Shown here piece by piece: positions 1-10,570 of a stretch of DNA of 64,000 nucleotides. Within the stretch, counting starts at the first letter, position 1. Every line of letters starts with the position of its first letter. The position numbers and the translations under genes were made by a program. This DNA is from Echinarachnius parma (Eukaryota; Echinodermata; Echinoidea; Clypeasteroida; Echinarachniidae): the NCBI GenBank assembly GCA_037951105.1, contig JBAMJV010001797.1:1-64000 (forward strand), given 5' to 3'. A model generated the notes under the pieces. It made no database searches, had not been told where the DNA came from, and saw nothing but the letters and a program-made list of their open reading frames with translations.

Positions 1-98
1 GCATCAAAATGAAAGCTTGTGATGAGGCCTTTGTAATGGTATGGAAATCTACATTTGATATTTACCCACAATTGCAGGGTTTTGCTAATGGCCGGTCC
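1..98 (+). mobile_element. Truncated GTGACCGGC MITE
   Basis: This is the right-hand part of the family seen complete at 25881-26136. It shares AAAGCTTGTGATGAGGCCTT and a degenerate GGTTTTGCTAATGGCCGGTC end. Confidence 0.8.
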
Positions 99-1190
99 AA
101 CATATTTCCCCTTTGAATGATAGAACCGACATGACCTTACCGGTAAATCACAATGGCCACCCTGTCTAAAGTGCCTACTATGAGTAATAATAATAATATA
201 CATGTTTTCATACATCCTACCAATTCCATCATTTGCAAGATTGCTGAGGGCACATCCCATTAGTGGTCACTGTACACAGGGTTGACCGTATATTAATTCT
301 ATATACATGTATATAAAGTTTTATTTTATCATGTCAAATGAAGTAATTGCGATTTTCCCATAATGCATTTTAAATCAATCTCAATAACATTTATAGAATA
401 CAGAAGTAGTGCTGTCACTTTCTTTGATAGAACCCAGTCGTCCATGTAACACGCATAAAAAAATTTGCACCGATCTAAAGCTCTAGCTGATGGAATGCGC
501 AGTCGGCGCAAGGCCAACGTAACGTCCACCGCACTTGGTCCCTGCCAATATCATGCTGAGCCACCATAGACTCGCCCCCTACCCCCAAGGCCCCAGACAC
601 GCATAGCCAACACCCCCCACCAGTGCAGACCTCACACTCCCTAAGCTAATAGCATGAGAGCTTTGACCTGGTCTCTTGTATCAGATCTAGATGGGCCTGT
701 TGCCCGACCCATATACAAGACTATACTTCATGAAAGTTGTATTATGGATGCCTAGGATCGGGCCACTCCCATTTCAATATGAAAAAAGACAGAACATATC
801 AAAAAAAATGTATTCTTTCCATTTCGATTTCCCCATACCAGGGAGTGCAGTTTTTTTAAATACTGGTAGCAGACCAAATTTTTACAGAACTACAAATGCA
901 CTATAATGTTTAGGATAGTTAATCATACTTATTTGCTGAAAATGTTCCTTTAAAATCAAGGGTAATAGGCCCATTTGTCACTGGACCCTTTGAAACTAAA
1001 ATCATCGCCTTATGACTGCCTTTGAATATGAGTGCGACCACTGTGTTAATTAAAAGTACCCTTGTCAACTGTTCCTCATGTTAGTGGGGTAATAGTGTAA
1101 CGACATACCAAAAGATATTCATCTCTATGTACATACCGCTTGTAGTCTTATCTAGTCAGTAGTATAAGTAGTATAAGAAATACCTGGAGC
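99..1190. other. 3' flank of ACTR6, no gene seen
   Basis: There is a C-rich patch near 560-640 and otherwise AT-rich sequence. I see no exon with splice sites, no RNA gene and no clear repeat boundary. Confidence 0.5.
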
Positions 1191-1500
1191 ATGGTGGCTT
1201 AGCGGTTAGAGTGTCCGCTCCATGCACGGGACGGTCCCAGGTTCGAACCCAGACCGGGTCCATACCAAAGACTTTAAAAATGGTACCCTCTGCCTCTAGC
1301 CAGACACTCGGCATTTATAGAAGCAGGAAAAGTAAATCACATACACGAGTACCGAGAGGACTGGCCCCCTTCTGTAACCTTCCGCTAAGTCCTTAGTCGT
1401 CGCCTAGACGCCTCGGGCTACTCAGCACCGGCGCTAGCTGGGGCCCGCTTATGTGCCCACATTGTTACGGGCAAGACTTTCACTATCACCTATACACATA
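1191..1500 (+). mobile_element. tRNA-derived SINE
   Basis: TGGCTTAGCGGTTAGAG fits a pol III A box, and GGTTCGAACCC 48 bases on fits a B box. The head is tRNA-like but its acceptor and anticodon stems do not pair well. A 220-bp unrelated body follows, so it is a SINE and not a tRNA gene. Confidence 0.78.
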
Positions 1501-2904
1501 AGAAATACTACAGTGGAACCTCTTTTAACACGAGGACACCTCGTCTAGCGAGTCTTTCCCCAGGTCCAGATTTCTATTGTTTTTTTTAAGCCCGAGATAC
1601 ATACATCATCAACTGTAATTAATTGCTTTGTACATACAATGTAGCGCTACAGTAATGAAATGCACTTGCCAGTACATATACCATTTGAATGTCCTTGATC
1701 GCAATTTATCCAAATGAAATAAAAGACAAAAAAATAACAGCATATATGACGTTAGAAGGCTGCATTTATTTATTTATTTACGAAAGGCTTTGTACAAAGA
1801 TTTACATTATTTACATTGCTATTATACCGATAATACATGGTCTACATGTATGTCTCTATGTAATTATCTGATTTTAGATTTCTTTTACTTATAAAAGGAT
1901 GTATCATTACTTCACTACATGTACATGTATGTAACTGTACTGTTACCACCCCAGACAAGTCAAACCCCCCTCCCCGCCTTAAACTTATGCCCCCCGTGCT
2001 CCACTCCCCCAATACCCCTTCGACAAAAGATAATGTCAGTCCCCTCCCCACATATTTTTCTTGGTGACACTTGGCCATGAAAAACCCACCAGGGCTAGTA
2101 ATGCTCTATTGACATTTGTGTGTATTGTAACCTCGCAAAACCATGCGCACTAATGCACTACCAACAATGCTGTATGTACAGTGGCCAATGCCCCATATTG
2201 TATTATATATACCCCACAATATGTGCATAGAGGGCAAAGCCCCCCACTCCCCTCCCCCCGCATCCGGGCGCTCTAGCTCCCTGGCCACCCCAACCAAAAC
2301 AACAGCTCACTCTAACGCGCTCGACGCTTGGAGCCCATTGTCCTGCTTTTATAACAATTTTTTTTGAAAAATCTTTGAAAACTGTCCACGCTCTTAAAGT
2401 TCAATTAGTCCCCTGCCCTCTTATATTGACATTTTACAAATATAGAAAACCAATTGACTAAAAACACCTTTCAAACATCAAACTAGTCAAAGAATTTTTC
2501 TGTTTGTCCCTCCTCATTGCATTGCTTTTGATAAACAGCCAAATTGCTCGTTGGAAAGTGCCCCAACACCACTTGCCCAACCAAACATGGCCCCCCACCT
2601 AGCAACAACCAATGTAACCCCAGCCCACCCCTTCCTAATAATCCCCCGTCCGCGCACCACACTACCAAGAATCCCATCCTCCCACACTGCCGGAAACCCC
2701 TAAGTAACACCGCTTCCATGCCTAAAGTTCGGCCTACCCTTCCCCGCCTATTACCCTACACCGTCCAGTGGACCCCGTCTAGGACCTCTATCGGAGCGAC
2801 ACCCCGTGTGCCGCAATAGCCATAGGATTCAGCACGCAGCGCACGAGGGTGCATATCACCATACAACACCGTCGGCACTAATCAATTTACGAGTAACTGA
2901 GTTT
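1501..2904. other. Non-coding flank, C-rich on plus strand
   Basis: From about 1940 to 2820 the plus strand has many C runs and few G runs, and the chance frames are proline-rich. No splice structure or known domain is visible. Confidence 0.5.
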
Positions 2905-3190
2905 TATAATTTACCAAATATATCAATTAGTAGGCGGTTCCCCTTCCAGAGCCATAATTTTTAACATCCTTGTATTAGTAAAAACATATTCGTTCACATG
3001 AATGGAAAAATAAGGCGCGTACATTTCATTTTTTGTGTGTGGGGCCGTTTCCCACTACTGGCATTTGCCTTTAAAGTGATGACATGTTTAGCGCGATCTT
3101 GAATACTGCCACGGTCTTGTAGTATTATTAGGTCAGCGGATCTAACAATGGCCTTGTAGAATTTCTCAGAAAAACAATACACCTTTTTTA
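2905..3190 (+). repeat. Dispersed repeat shared with 7685-7850
   Basis: AATATATCAATTAGTAGGC, CATTTCATTTTTTGTGTG and CCGTTTCCCACTACTGGCA recur in the same order at 7690-7840. A TIR-like arrangement is not clear. Confidence 0.65.
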
Positions 3191-3294
3191 ACATCAAACT
3201 TTACGAGTTATACTTTATAGGTCTGAGCCAAACAATGGCATTGTACAAGTATCTAGAAAAAAACATTTTAATAACTGATCTCGGTCCTCGGCTT

Positions 3295-3570
3295 CGAAAA
3301 TTTTGGACGGGACCACCCTCGCCCAGGACCTGTCAGACATGGGGATGCTACACCACAGGGTCACCACAGGTCACCACAAACCAGGCCAGTTTTCGGGACA
3401 CATGACGTCCATAACCACGGCCTTTGCCCTGGCCCACCGGGCGTCTCTCGAGGGTCGCGCCACTCGAGATACGGCCCTTTCTGCCTGACAAAGGCCGAAC
3501 ACTGAGCTGAGCCCGTGTGTATTACCACTCCCGAGCGGTAGGGGTTCGCATAATGGGCCCCACGCATCTG
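3295..3570. other. GC-rich island of unknown origin
   Basis: About 270 bp are much richer in G+C than all neighbours. An open plus-strand frame of 61 codons has no recognisable domain. It may be a fragment of an element absent elsewhere in the window. Confidence 0.4.
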
Positions 3571-3589
3571 ATTTACAAAACCCGAACCA

Positions 3590-3850
3590 TCTTTAATATG
3601 GTGTTATCACATATCACTGGAAAATAAACGGATGCCCGACGGATAGAAAATTTGAAAAATAAAATTAATCCGGTGGTGGAAGTCACCTCCCTAGCGTCAT
3701 GCACAAAACACCTCGCTGGATAAACAACGACCCATGTACACATCGCCTGACCAGGGACGCATTCCGCCCGAACAATAAACGCATCAAATGGATTGACAAT
3801 TGGCTCTCTCCGTCGGGCATCAGTAACCCTATCCGGTGATATGTGACAAG
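3590..3850. mobile_element. TIR element (ATCACATATCA type)
   Basis: TTATCACATATCACTGG and CCGGTGATATGTGA are inverted ends. ACGGATGCCCGACGG, ATCCGGTGGTG and CTCCGTCGGGCAT are shared in order with 36893-37121. Confidence 0.72.
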
Positions 3851-3851
3851 G

Positions 3852-4163
3852 GGGGTGTTTCACAAAAGGTCCTAAGTTGAACTTAACTCTAAGTATGGAA
3901 AGCCACTAGTTTCTTTTGAAAAGTTGTGTGAACGTCCTTTTTTCAAAGGCATACAATGTTGATTCAAATCATTATAATCATTATTTTCTATTATCAAGGA
4001 AATTTTTCATGTTCTTGATGGCAACATATTATGAAAAGTCTAAAATCTTCTCTTCTTTTGTTTGTCTTTGAATATTTTGTATTCCCAAGGCTACAAATGG
4101 CTTCCCATAATAGTTAGGTCCAACTAGAGTAAGTTATAACTATAGGAAACTTGTGAAACCCCC
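3852..4163. mobile_element. Hairpin MITE (GTGTTTCACAAA family), copy 1
   Basis: The ends GGGTGTTTCACAAAAGG and CTTGTGAAACCCC are inverted, with inner TTGAACTTAACTCTAAG against TTAGGTCCAACTAGAG. Its 3' end overlaps the tail of ACTR6 coding frame. Other copies: 41437-41750, 45343-45632 and 49636-49918. Confidence 0.82.
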
Positions 4164-4328
4164 TCCCCCCCCCCCCAGGCGTTATTTAAAACATCAAACT
4201 GTTGTCTGAAATCAGATATATCTGTCCATCCTCGCTCGTACTGCTTCTTGGTGACGATCAGTGTTGGAGAAGTCTTTTGGAGCTCTGCCATTGTCCTTGC
4301 CCTCCCTTGCCAAGCATACGTCATAGGA
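4124..4328 (-). CDS. ACTR6: ACTR6 last exon, reading into a MITE
   Basis: Behind the acceptor TATTGCATACAG the exon encodes PMTYAWQGRARTMAELQ, then LIVTKKQYE and finally RQQFDV. This corresponds to the ARP6 C-terminus (ITYAWEGG, V-V-T-x-x-x-Y-E-E, KFDI-stop in human). The family normally ends directly after FDI/FDV. Here the frame continues LNNAWGGGEG through a plus-strand C-homopolymer and then into the end of a hairpin MITE, stopping at TAG 4124-4126. The normal stop seems lost: one T fewer in GTTTTAA would give GTT TAA at the expected place. Three tandem partial copies of the 5' half of the exon plus intron acceptor lie upstream (4440-4960). Confidence 0.9.
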
Positions 4329-4960
4329 CTGTATGCAATAAAAGAAGAGGAGAAGAGGAAAAAGGTAAGTAGGGAATAAGGAATACTGACAGTATGATAC
4401 TTGCATTAATGATACTTTTACATAATATCGCTTAATCTCATAGTCAAGTTTTGAGAAGTCTGCCATGGTCCTTTCCCTCCTTGCCAGCGTATGTCAAAGG
4501 ACTGTATGCAATAAAAGGTATAAACAGAACAAAGAAAAGGGATAAGTAACTAGGAATAATGTAATAAAGTATAATACTAGCAACAAAGATACTTTTATTT
4601 AATCTCATAAGTGCAGGTTTTGAGAGTCTAGTCTGCCATTGTCTTTCCTCCTTGCCAAGCGTATGTCCATAGGACTGTATGCAATAAAAAGGTGTGAAAA
4701 CAGAAGAGAGAAATGAAATAATAAATCACTGCATGAACTTAAATGTGTAAAAAAAGAGAATGAAAATGAATTAGAATTGGACTCATAGTATAATAATAAT
4801 AATATTCCACATAGCGCTTTATCCTCATCAGCCAGGTTTTGAGAAGTCTTGAGTCCTGCCATGGTATTCCTCCTTGCCCAAGCGTACATTGTATTTCCAT
4901 GGGACTGTATCAATAAAAGGTGTAAACAGAACAAAGAAAAAGGGATAAGCCAGGTCATTT
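4329..4960 (-). repeat. Tandem partial copies of ACTR6 last exon and its acceptor
   Basis: The acceptor-side sequence GCATACAG plus the first 45-70 bases of the last exon recurs at about 4440-4515, 4610-4690 and 4840-4925. The CTGTATGC marker sits at 4329, 4502 and 4675 (period 173), then a variant at 4915 (step 240). Intron sequence between copies is also shared, so these are genomic tandem duplications and not retrocopies. Copies read TYAWQGGKTMAD or similar in shifted frames and carry stops. All lie on the upstream side of the intact exon. Confidence 0.85.
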
Positions 4961-6499
4961 TGAAATAAAAATCAACTACTTGGATATAAATACCTTCGAT
5001 GATAAAACCCTATTACCCTGGAACTTCATCAGAAAAATGTAAGTGTCATCTTTTCTCTGCAGACTACAATAAAATTTGTCCTTTCTAGGACTTTCTAGGA
5101 CTACCATAGTCCTTTTCCAGGACTTACCCAATCCACCCATCCTCACATGGTGTACCTCCGTAAACCACACGTATTATATACACCACCATGGAAACCGATA
5201 TTAGCAAGCAACATTTAATAATATTTGTGTTCATCATTAATTGAAAGTGCCTCTATTAACTTTGTCAAATTCAACAAAAATCACTTAGGAGCTTTTACAT
5301 TTCCATGTACAAAGTACATTTTTCCTTCAGTTGGTGTTTGTCTTATGGGTAAGAGGCCGAATAGAAATTGGTTCTGATTTTTTTCAAATAATCTCCCCTA
5401 ATTATGGGAGATATTTTGATAGAATGAACTCCAGAAACTCAATATTAAGACTTTTAAGTCAAAATAAAAGGGCAGTAGCTTATACTATGTGACCTCACCC
5501 ACACACAAAACGACCAATAAGTCGGGGGAGAAAATGATTGTGCTAATTAGTTACATGCCAGTAACGTAGAAGACACTACCTTTTAAAAGCGGTATTACAC
5601 CTACTGAACACAAAGGACAAAGATCCCACTCTCCAATTCTCCCCATGCCTCCCATGGGGCTCTGGTCCCCACTAATTCCCCTCGGGTGCATCCACCGACA
5701 AACCTAATCTGTCTCCCCCTTGATCCCAAACGCCCAATTTCGTACAAAACCAGCAACTGACACACTGCACCAGCAAACTATAGTGCTTTCACCAACCTCA
5801 ATATCTAGAATCAAACCCCATCATCTAAACCCCTGATTTCTGAGGCTCACAATTTCACAAACCGGTAGATTATGATACCCTCATTCAGAAAATACCACAA
5901 ATCCTGAATTACATATTTTAAACACAAATTTGGGCTATATAGCTAATCCCCAGACAAACCCCCCACCGGCCCCATAACCCGGTCGTTTTGATGGAGTACG
6001 GTCACCAAACTCTGACATCAAATACACCCCCTTTTTCACACGGGTTTCGTCCCTAATGCTCCTGAGCAATCCTTTTCTATGAAACCTCATCACCACATCA
6101 TTCAGAGAAACTCCATAAGACTATTGGTACATGTATAATTTGATTGACGTAGGCTCCCAAAAACCCCCCAATAATCCTTTGATTACATGTATATAAAACA
6201 GTAATTACTTTTAGTAGGTCTATTCCAATCGGCAACTGTAGAAATGACTCTCCAAAAATGTTTTAATTCAAACTAGATAATCAATAAAATTCCATGGGTC
6301 TTGCAGAACAGACTAGCTCTTTTGTCATATACTGTAAAATATTTTCCGCGATTAATATTTCCGCTCTAAGAGCGACACAAAAACACATTCGCTAAATTTT
6401 TATATTTTTCCGGCCCGAGCAAGTGTTCCACTGACGCTATCATTGCAAACGCGCATTATGTATTGCTAGGTTTTCCGTAGGACGCCGACTTTAGCGCGA
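4961..6499. other. ACTR6 intron, no feature recognised
   Basis: The sequence is AT-rich with a pyrimidine-rich stretch at 5600-6100. I see no exon, RNA gene or element boundary. Confidence 0.5.
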
Positions 6500-6720
6500 A
6501 ATCTGCATAGAGAATATTGCACCGCGAACTGATGTACAGTAAGACAATAGATTGTAGTCTTTGACTGCAGACCCATAAGCCACATAAAATTAGTATAGAT
6601 GACAAGGTTTCAAAAATGTGAAAAACATTTTTCCTGGTAACCTACTTTTCTGAACTGTTTGGTGGGGAACTGGACAACTAAGACTGTTTTCTCAATTTAT
6701 TGAAACTACGCAACATTTAT
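6500..6720. mobile_element. Fragment of TTAA element related to 49205-49604
   Basis: CTGCAGACCCATAAGCC and CTTTTCTGAACTGTTTGGTGG match the internal part of that element in order. The terminal repeats are missing. Confidence 0.55.
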
Positions 6721-6754
6721 TTGTTGTTCCCAGTGTTGTTTTGTACACCTGCAC

Positions 6755-6897
6755 TTGTCAGGACATGTGACATGGACCGTCATACTCCACCGGGGCCAGT
6801 GATCTGACATCCCGCTCTATACCCTCTCCCTGAACCCAGGAAAGAGGCTGTTTCCCTCCCGTGAGCACGATGTTGCCATAGAGATGGGGATGCATTT
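6755..6897 (-). CDS. ACTR6: ACTR6 exon (NIVLTGG exon) with three indels
   Basis: The exon opens EMHPHLYGNIVLTGG, the conserved adenosine-binding actin segment, behind the acceptor CTCTTACCAG. It ends at donor GACAA|GTGCAG in phase 2, which fits the last exon (AA|T CCT, N-P). The reading frame is broken inside. NSLFPGFRERV is read one base out of phase after an extra base in the GGGAAAC run near 6857-6862. The frame returns after two extra bases near 6815-6822 so that DVRSLAPVEYD is in frame. It is lost again by one extra base at GACGGTC near 6777-6781, after which VHVTCPD follows. The exon is 143 nt and the expected length is 139, which agrees with +1, +2, +1. Either this copy of ACTR6 is inactivated or the sequence has errors here. 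Confidence 0.88.
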
Positions 6898-7195
6898 CTG
6901 GTAAGAGCGAGATCAAAATATAAATATTATCATACATGTATTTAATTAAGGACACAGAACAATAGTTAAACCTCGTTCCCTATTAGCATTGCAATTCACT
7001 GTAGAGCTTAAAGCAGGCCAACCAGGATCCCATGCAGGCAAAAGGGTTAAAAGGATGTAGCCACAGAGATGGGGAATTCATTGCTGGAAAGCGAGAGATC
7101 AAAATAATTATATATTGGACTATATTTGTAAGAGACATAATTGTTTTTTAAACCTGTTCCTATTATATTTTGCAATTCCTGTAGAGTTTAAAGAG
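6870..7195 (-). repeat. Tandem copy of the NIVLTGG exon boundary
   Basis: Bases 7048-7195 repeat 6870-7015 at an offset of about 185 bp. They include the exon 5' part (CAGAGATGGGGA for CATAGAGATGGGGA), the GATCAAAATA intron segment and TTGCAATTC..CTGTAGAG. The acceptor in the copy is degraded. Confidence 0.75.
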
Positions 7196-7660
7196 GTAGT
7201 ACAGTTTTGGTAAGGCTGAGCATTAGAAACCAAACCTGCACAATAACAGTACAAACTAATACTTTATAACTCCACCATGCTAGAAAGGTATAGAAAAATT
7301 ACAACAAATAATTAAAAAGCCTGTTATCATTAAAAAAGAGCCCATTAAAACAAAAGAGGGCGCTCTCTAAAAAGCATTGGTTTCAACCATTTTTCATACA
7401 AATTATGCATGTGATGTTTTGTTGAAAAATGATTAGATAGAGAGGATCATCAACAACTATTTAAAAACCTCTTTTGAAATTTTTTTGAAAAAGTGTAGGC
7501 ATTTAACATTTTTTGTTTTAAATCATCAAATAAATCTAGGCCCCAGATTTATATACCGATCGGATATATTTAATGATATTTCAGCCGTTTCTGAACTGAT
7601 TTTGATCAAATAAAGTTTATTCTGCTCCATTAAAATCAAAATACACTGTTGGCGATATAT
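7192..7660 (+). mobile_element. TTAA MITE (GGTAGTACAGTTTTGGTAAGG family), truncated
   Basis: The left end follows TTAA (7188-7191). The body (CCTGTTATCATT, GAGGGCGCTCTCTAAAAAG, TGATCAAATAAAGTTTATT) is shared with 17196-17743 (inverted) and 32062-33876. The right terminal repeat is not present. Confidence 0.75.
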
Positions 7661-7967
7661 ATCCATGCATTGATAGTTTTCTTATTTTGCAAATATATCA
7701 ATTAGTAGGCCGTTTCCTGGCCAAAATTGCATAAAAACCCATATCAGTAAAAATATATTATTTCACATGGTTGGTAATAAGAGCATATATTTAATATTTG
7801 TGTGAGGGGCGTTTCCAATTACTGCAATTTAGCTTTAAGAGGAGAGAAAAAAACTGCTAAATAACTTATCCGTCTTCAAGTGATGGTTTTGGTTGTTATT
7901 CTTGTATGTTTCTTTCTTTCTTTGCTACATTATCACATATACGAAAAGGGCACTCAAATAACCCAAA

Positions 7968-8532
7968 CATAAAAAAGTAAACTACCCCCCCTAAACAATT
8001 GCTCGTAATTTCATAAACCAAGAATCGTTTTGAGGATTTTGTCTAGCCAAGATTATCCCTATGGTAGTTAGGAAAACAATGTGTACAAATAACAGGTAAC
8101 CATTAATCCCATGGTTGAGTAAGCACACAATACAGAGAAAATTGTCATATTTCAAAATTTGCCAAAGTACTCCTGTAATATTATCATTGCAGTTTATTGA
8201 GTATTGAACAATTTCAAAATGCACTGTTTTACTATTGCAAAATGGATGGAATATCAAACAGCATTGTTTCATAAACCATTAATCAATGCATTCAGTCACA
8301 TATGCTCTTTCACAACAATGTACAGGCACACGCAATGTCTTGTGACTTTTTAATTGGGCCATTTTGTCCTTTAATCTTTGCTCTCTCAGCCATAAAGTGA
8401 TGAATGAATCTTATTTTCCCACAAAATGTACAAAACAACTGTAGAAATGTTGTGGTAAGATGACATCTTGAAACAAGTATCGGTTATGAAATTATGAGCA
8501 GTTGTTTAGGGGGGGTAGTTACTTTTTTTATG
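7968..8532. mobile_element. 565-bp TIR element
   Basis: CATAAAAAAGTAAACTACCC at the left is inverted at the right end (GGGTAGTTACTTTTTTTATG). The similarity runs about 50 bp inward through TTGCTCGTAATTTCATAA. It splits the left member of the 7880-8820/9440-9810 direct repeat. Confidence 0.85.
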
Positions 8533-8547
8533 TTCGGTTTAGATTCA

Positions 8548-9810
8548 TTAATTAGTTCTGCAGACTCCGCCCCGACGCCTGCGCCTTTTGACGGATTATA
8601 AAAGCTGTCTTACGTATAGATATGTTTGTCTGCTTGGCAGGATTTCGTTGGATGATTGATGGACTATATTTCATCCAACAAAATCCTACAAAGCAAACAA
8701 ACTTATACATAGAAATGTGTAAGTTTGCAAGGCTGTTGAAGATTTGTTGTAGAGATATTTTTAGAAAAAGACCTTTACCTCAATTACAAAAGATTTTGTT
8801 GGATGAAATAGATTAAATTGAAAGCTTTACCCCTAGACATGACTTCTAGGTGGGCAGTAGATGAGGAAACGAAGAACACGAGCACAGGTTGCATTTTGGG
8901 AATAAGTAATTCTGAGATATATTTAGGGGCTAGGCCATGTTTAACTTTGTATGCATATGAGAGTAAGAACTTTAAATTGGATCCTTTGAGATACAGGGAG
9001 CCAGTGTAAGGAGCGCAGAATGGGAGTGATGTGATCTGATTTTCTTTGAGCGGGAAACTAGACAGGCTGCTGAGTTCCTGTATTCGTTGGAGTGGAGCAA
9101 TGTTGGATTGAGAAGGTTGATGTAGAGGACTGTTAGAGTAATCGAGGTGAGAAGTAGTAAATGCACGAACCATTCGTTAAGTAGCGTCTTGGCTTTCAGA
9201 TCTTGTAGATTCAAAGGCAGCGGAGTGACCATGTGTTCTTGATGTGTTGTTGTAGGGTTAACTGGTTACGAGGGTGGACTCCCAGATCCCTAACTATATC
9301 TTTGAAGGGGGTGATGTTGTCATGAACTATATTGAGGTGTGCGGAACTACATGTATAAGGTAACATCAGTACTTCAGTAGAATTAAGAAGATGATGACTA
9401 TGATTACTATGATGATGAAGATCGTCCAACCCCCTCAAAATAGAGTTTTTGCTGTTGTTTTGTATCTTTATTTCTTTCTCGTATGAAAGGGCACTCAAGT
9501 CGTTCATCAATTAGTTCTGTAGACTCTGCCCCGCACCTTTTTACGGATTATAGGGCTGTCTTCTGTAATACATATAAATGAGTCTGTCTGTTTGGTAGGA
9601 TTTTGTTGGATGATTGATGAATTATATTTCATCCAACAAAATCCTGCAAAGCAGACAACCATATAAATCCATTTTGTCAGTTTTAAATGCCCCGCAAAGC
9701 CACTACAAACTGTTGAATGTTTGTCGAAGTGATATTTTTTAGAAAAAGCCTTTTACCTCTATTACAAAAGATCTTGTTGGATTAAATAGATTGAATTGTA
9801 CGCTTTTACC
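8548..9810. repeat. Direct repeat flanking a LINE remnant
   Basis: About 270 bp at 8548-8820 are repeated at 9507-9805 (AATTAGTTCTGCAGACTC/AATTAGTTCTGTAGACTC, TTTGACGGATTATA, then a hairpin GGATTTTGTTGGATGA..TCATCCAACAAAATCC). The repeat also extends left of both (CGAAAAGGGCACTCAA). Confidence 0.8.
8818..9500 (-). pseudogene. LINE reverse transcriptase 3' remnant
   Basis: The minus strand shows VRDLGVH, then a shifted frame, then TTSHLDYSNSPLHQPSQSNI and LQRIQ, and KVKHGLAPKYISELL. These are hallmarks of the C-terminal region after the catalytic core in CR1/Jockey-type LINEs. At least two frameshifts separate the blocks (frames ending near 9211 and 8972) and no catalytic box is left. It is a dead 5'-truncated copy. 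Confidence 0.8.
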
Positions 9811-9849
9811 ACCAGCCTGGCATGTGTCAGGTAAAAATGTCAGTGTAAA

Positions 9850-10470
9850 CCAGAACGTCAATGACGTAGGCGCTCATCCGGCATCTCGCAACATCAAATA
9901 TCGCAAATTTCATGTGGTACACTTTTCAACTGGTCAAAAAATAAAAATTTGATGCCCTGGAAGGGACATAAAAACAAAATTAAAAAAAATTAGAGTGAAA
10001 AAAATATAAATTTGATGCCCGGAAGGGACATGGGGGAAAAAAAATTAAATAAAAAAAAAAATAAATAAAAAAAAAATAAATAAAAAAAAAATTATAATAA
10101 TACAAATAAAAAATTCATAAATACAAAATTACCATAATTAATTAATGGAGAAAAATTTCAAAATTCTGTGTAGCAGTTTAGTGTACCAAATTTAGCTCTA
10201 CCAGATAAAAATGAAGGAGAAGAAGCATTTTTTGTGATTTCGAATAAATTTGCATAAATTACCATAGATAATGAATTTCTCGATTCTGTGTAGAAGTTTT
10301 AAATCCCCCTTCCTAGCCCTATCTTATGAAACAATCAGAATCAAAATCGTTGAAAAATAACGAAGAAAGAAGCATTTTGAAAACTGTGGACGGACGGACG
10401 GAAGGACGGACGGACGACGGACGCCACGCCATGGCATAAGCTCATCGGGCCCTTCGGGCCGGATGAGCTA
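9850..10470 (+). mobile_element. Helentron/pearl-like element 1
   Basis: It begins near GGCGCTCATCCGGCATC and ends with an ACGG microsatellite (10388-10425) and the hairpin AGCTCATCGGGC..GCCCGGATGAGCT type at 10440-10470. The core contains two copies of AAATTTGATGCCC-GGAAGG. The layout (core repeats, ACGG tract, terminal hairpin) matches bivalve pearl/CvA elements, from general knowledge. Confidence 0.7.
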
Positions 10471-10570
10471 AAAATGTAAGAAGAGTTGAAATGCCAGAGG
10501 AAAAAATGTCAGAAGAAAAGTTGTTAGTGGTAAAAATTTCAGAAGTAATGTACATGTATCACTGAAGTGA

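Noticed and set aside
1191-1262. tRNA gene
   Set aside because: A and B boxes are present, but stem pairing is poor and the segment continues into a SINE body.
2544-2819. 91-codon proline-rich frame
   Set aside because: It follows from C-rich composition of the plus strand; the opposite strand is equally open and no splice or start context supports it.
7968-8532. CRISPR-like or bacterial repeat structures
   Set aside because: The window is clearly animal DNA with introns and MITEs; repeats are TIRs or tandem arrays without regular spacer units.
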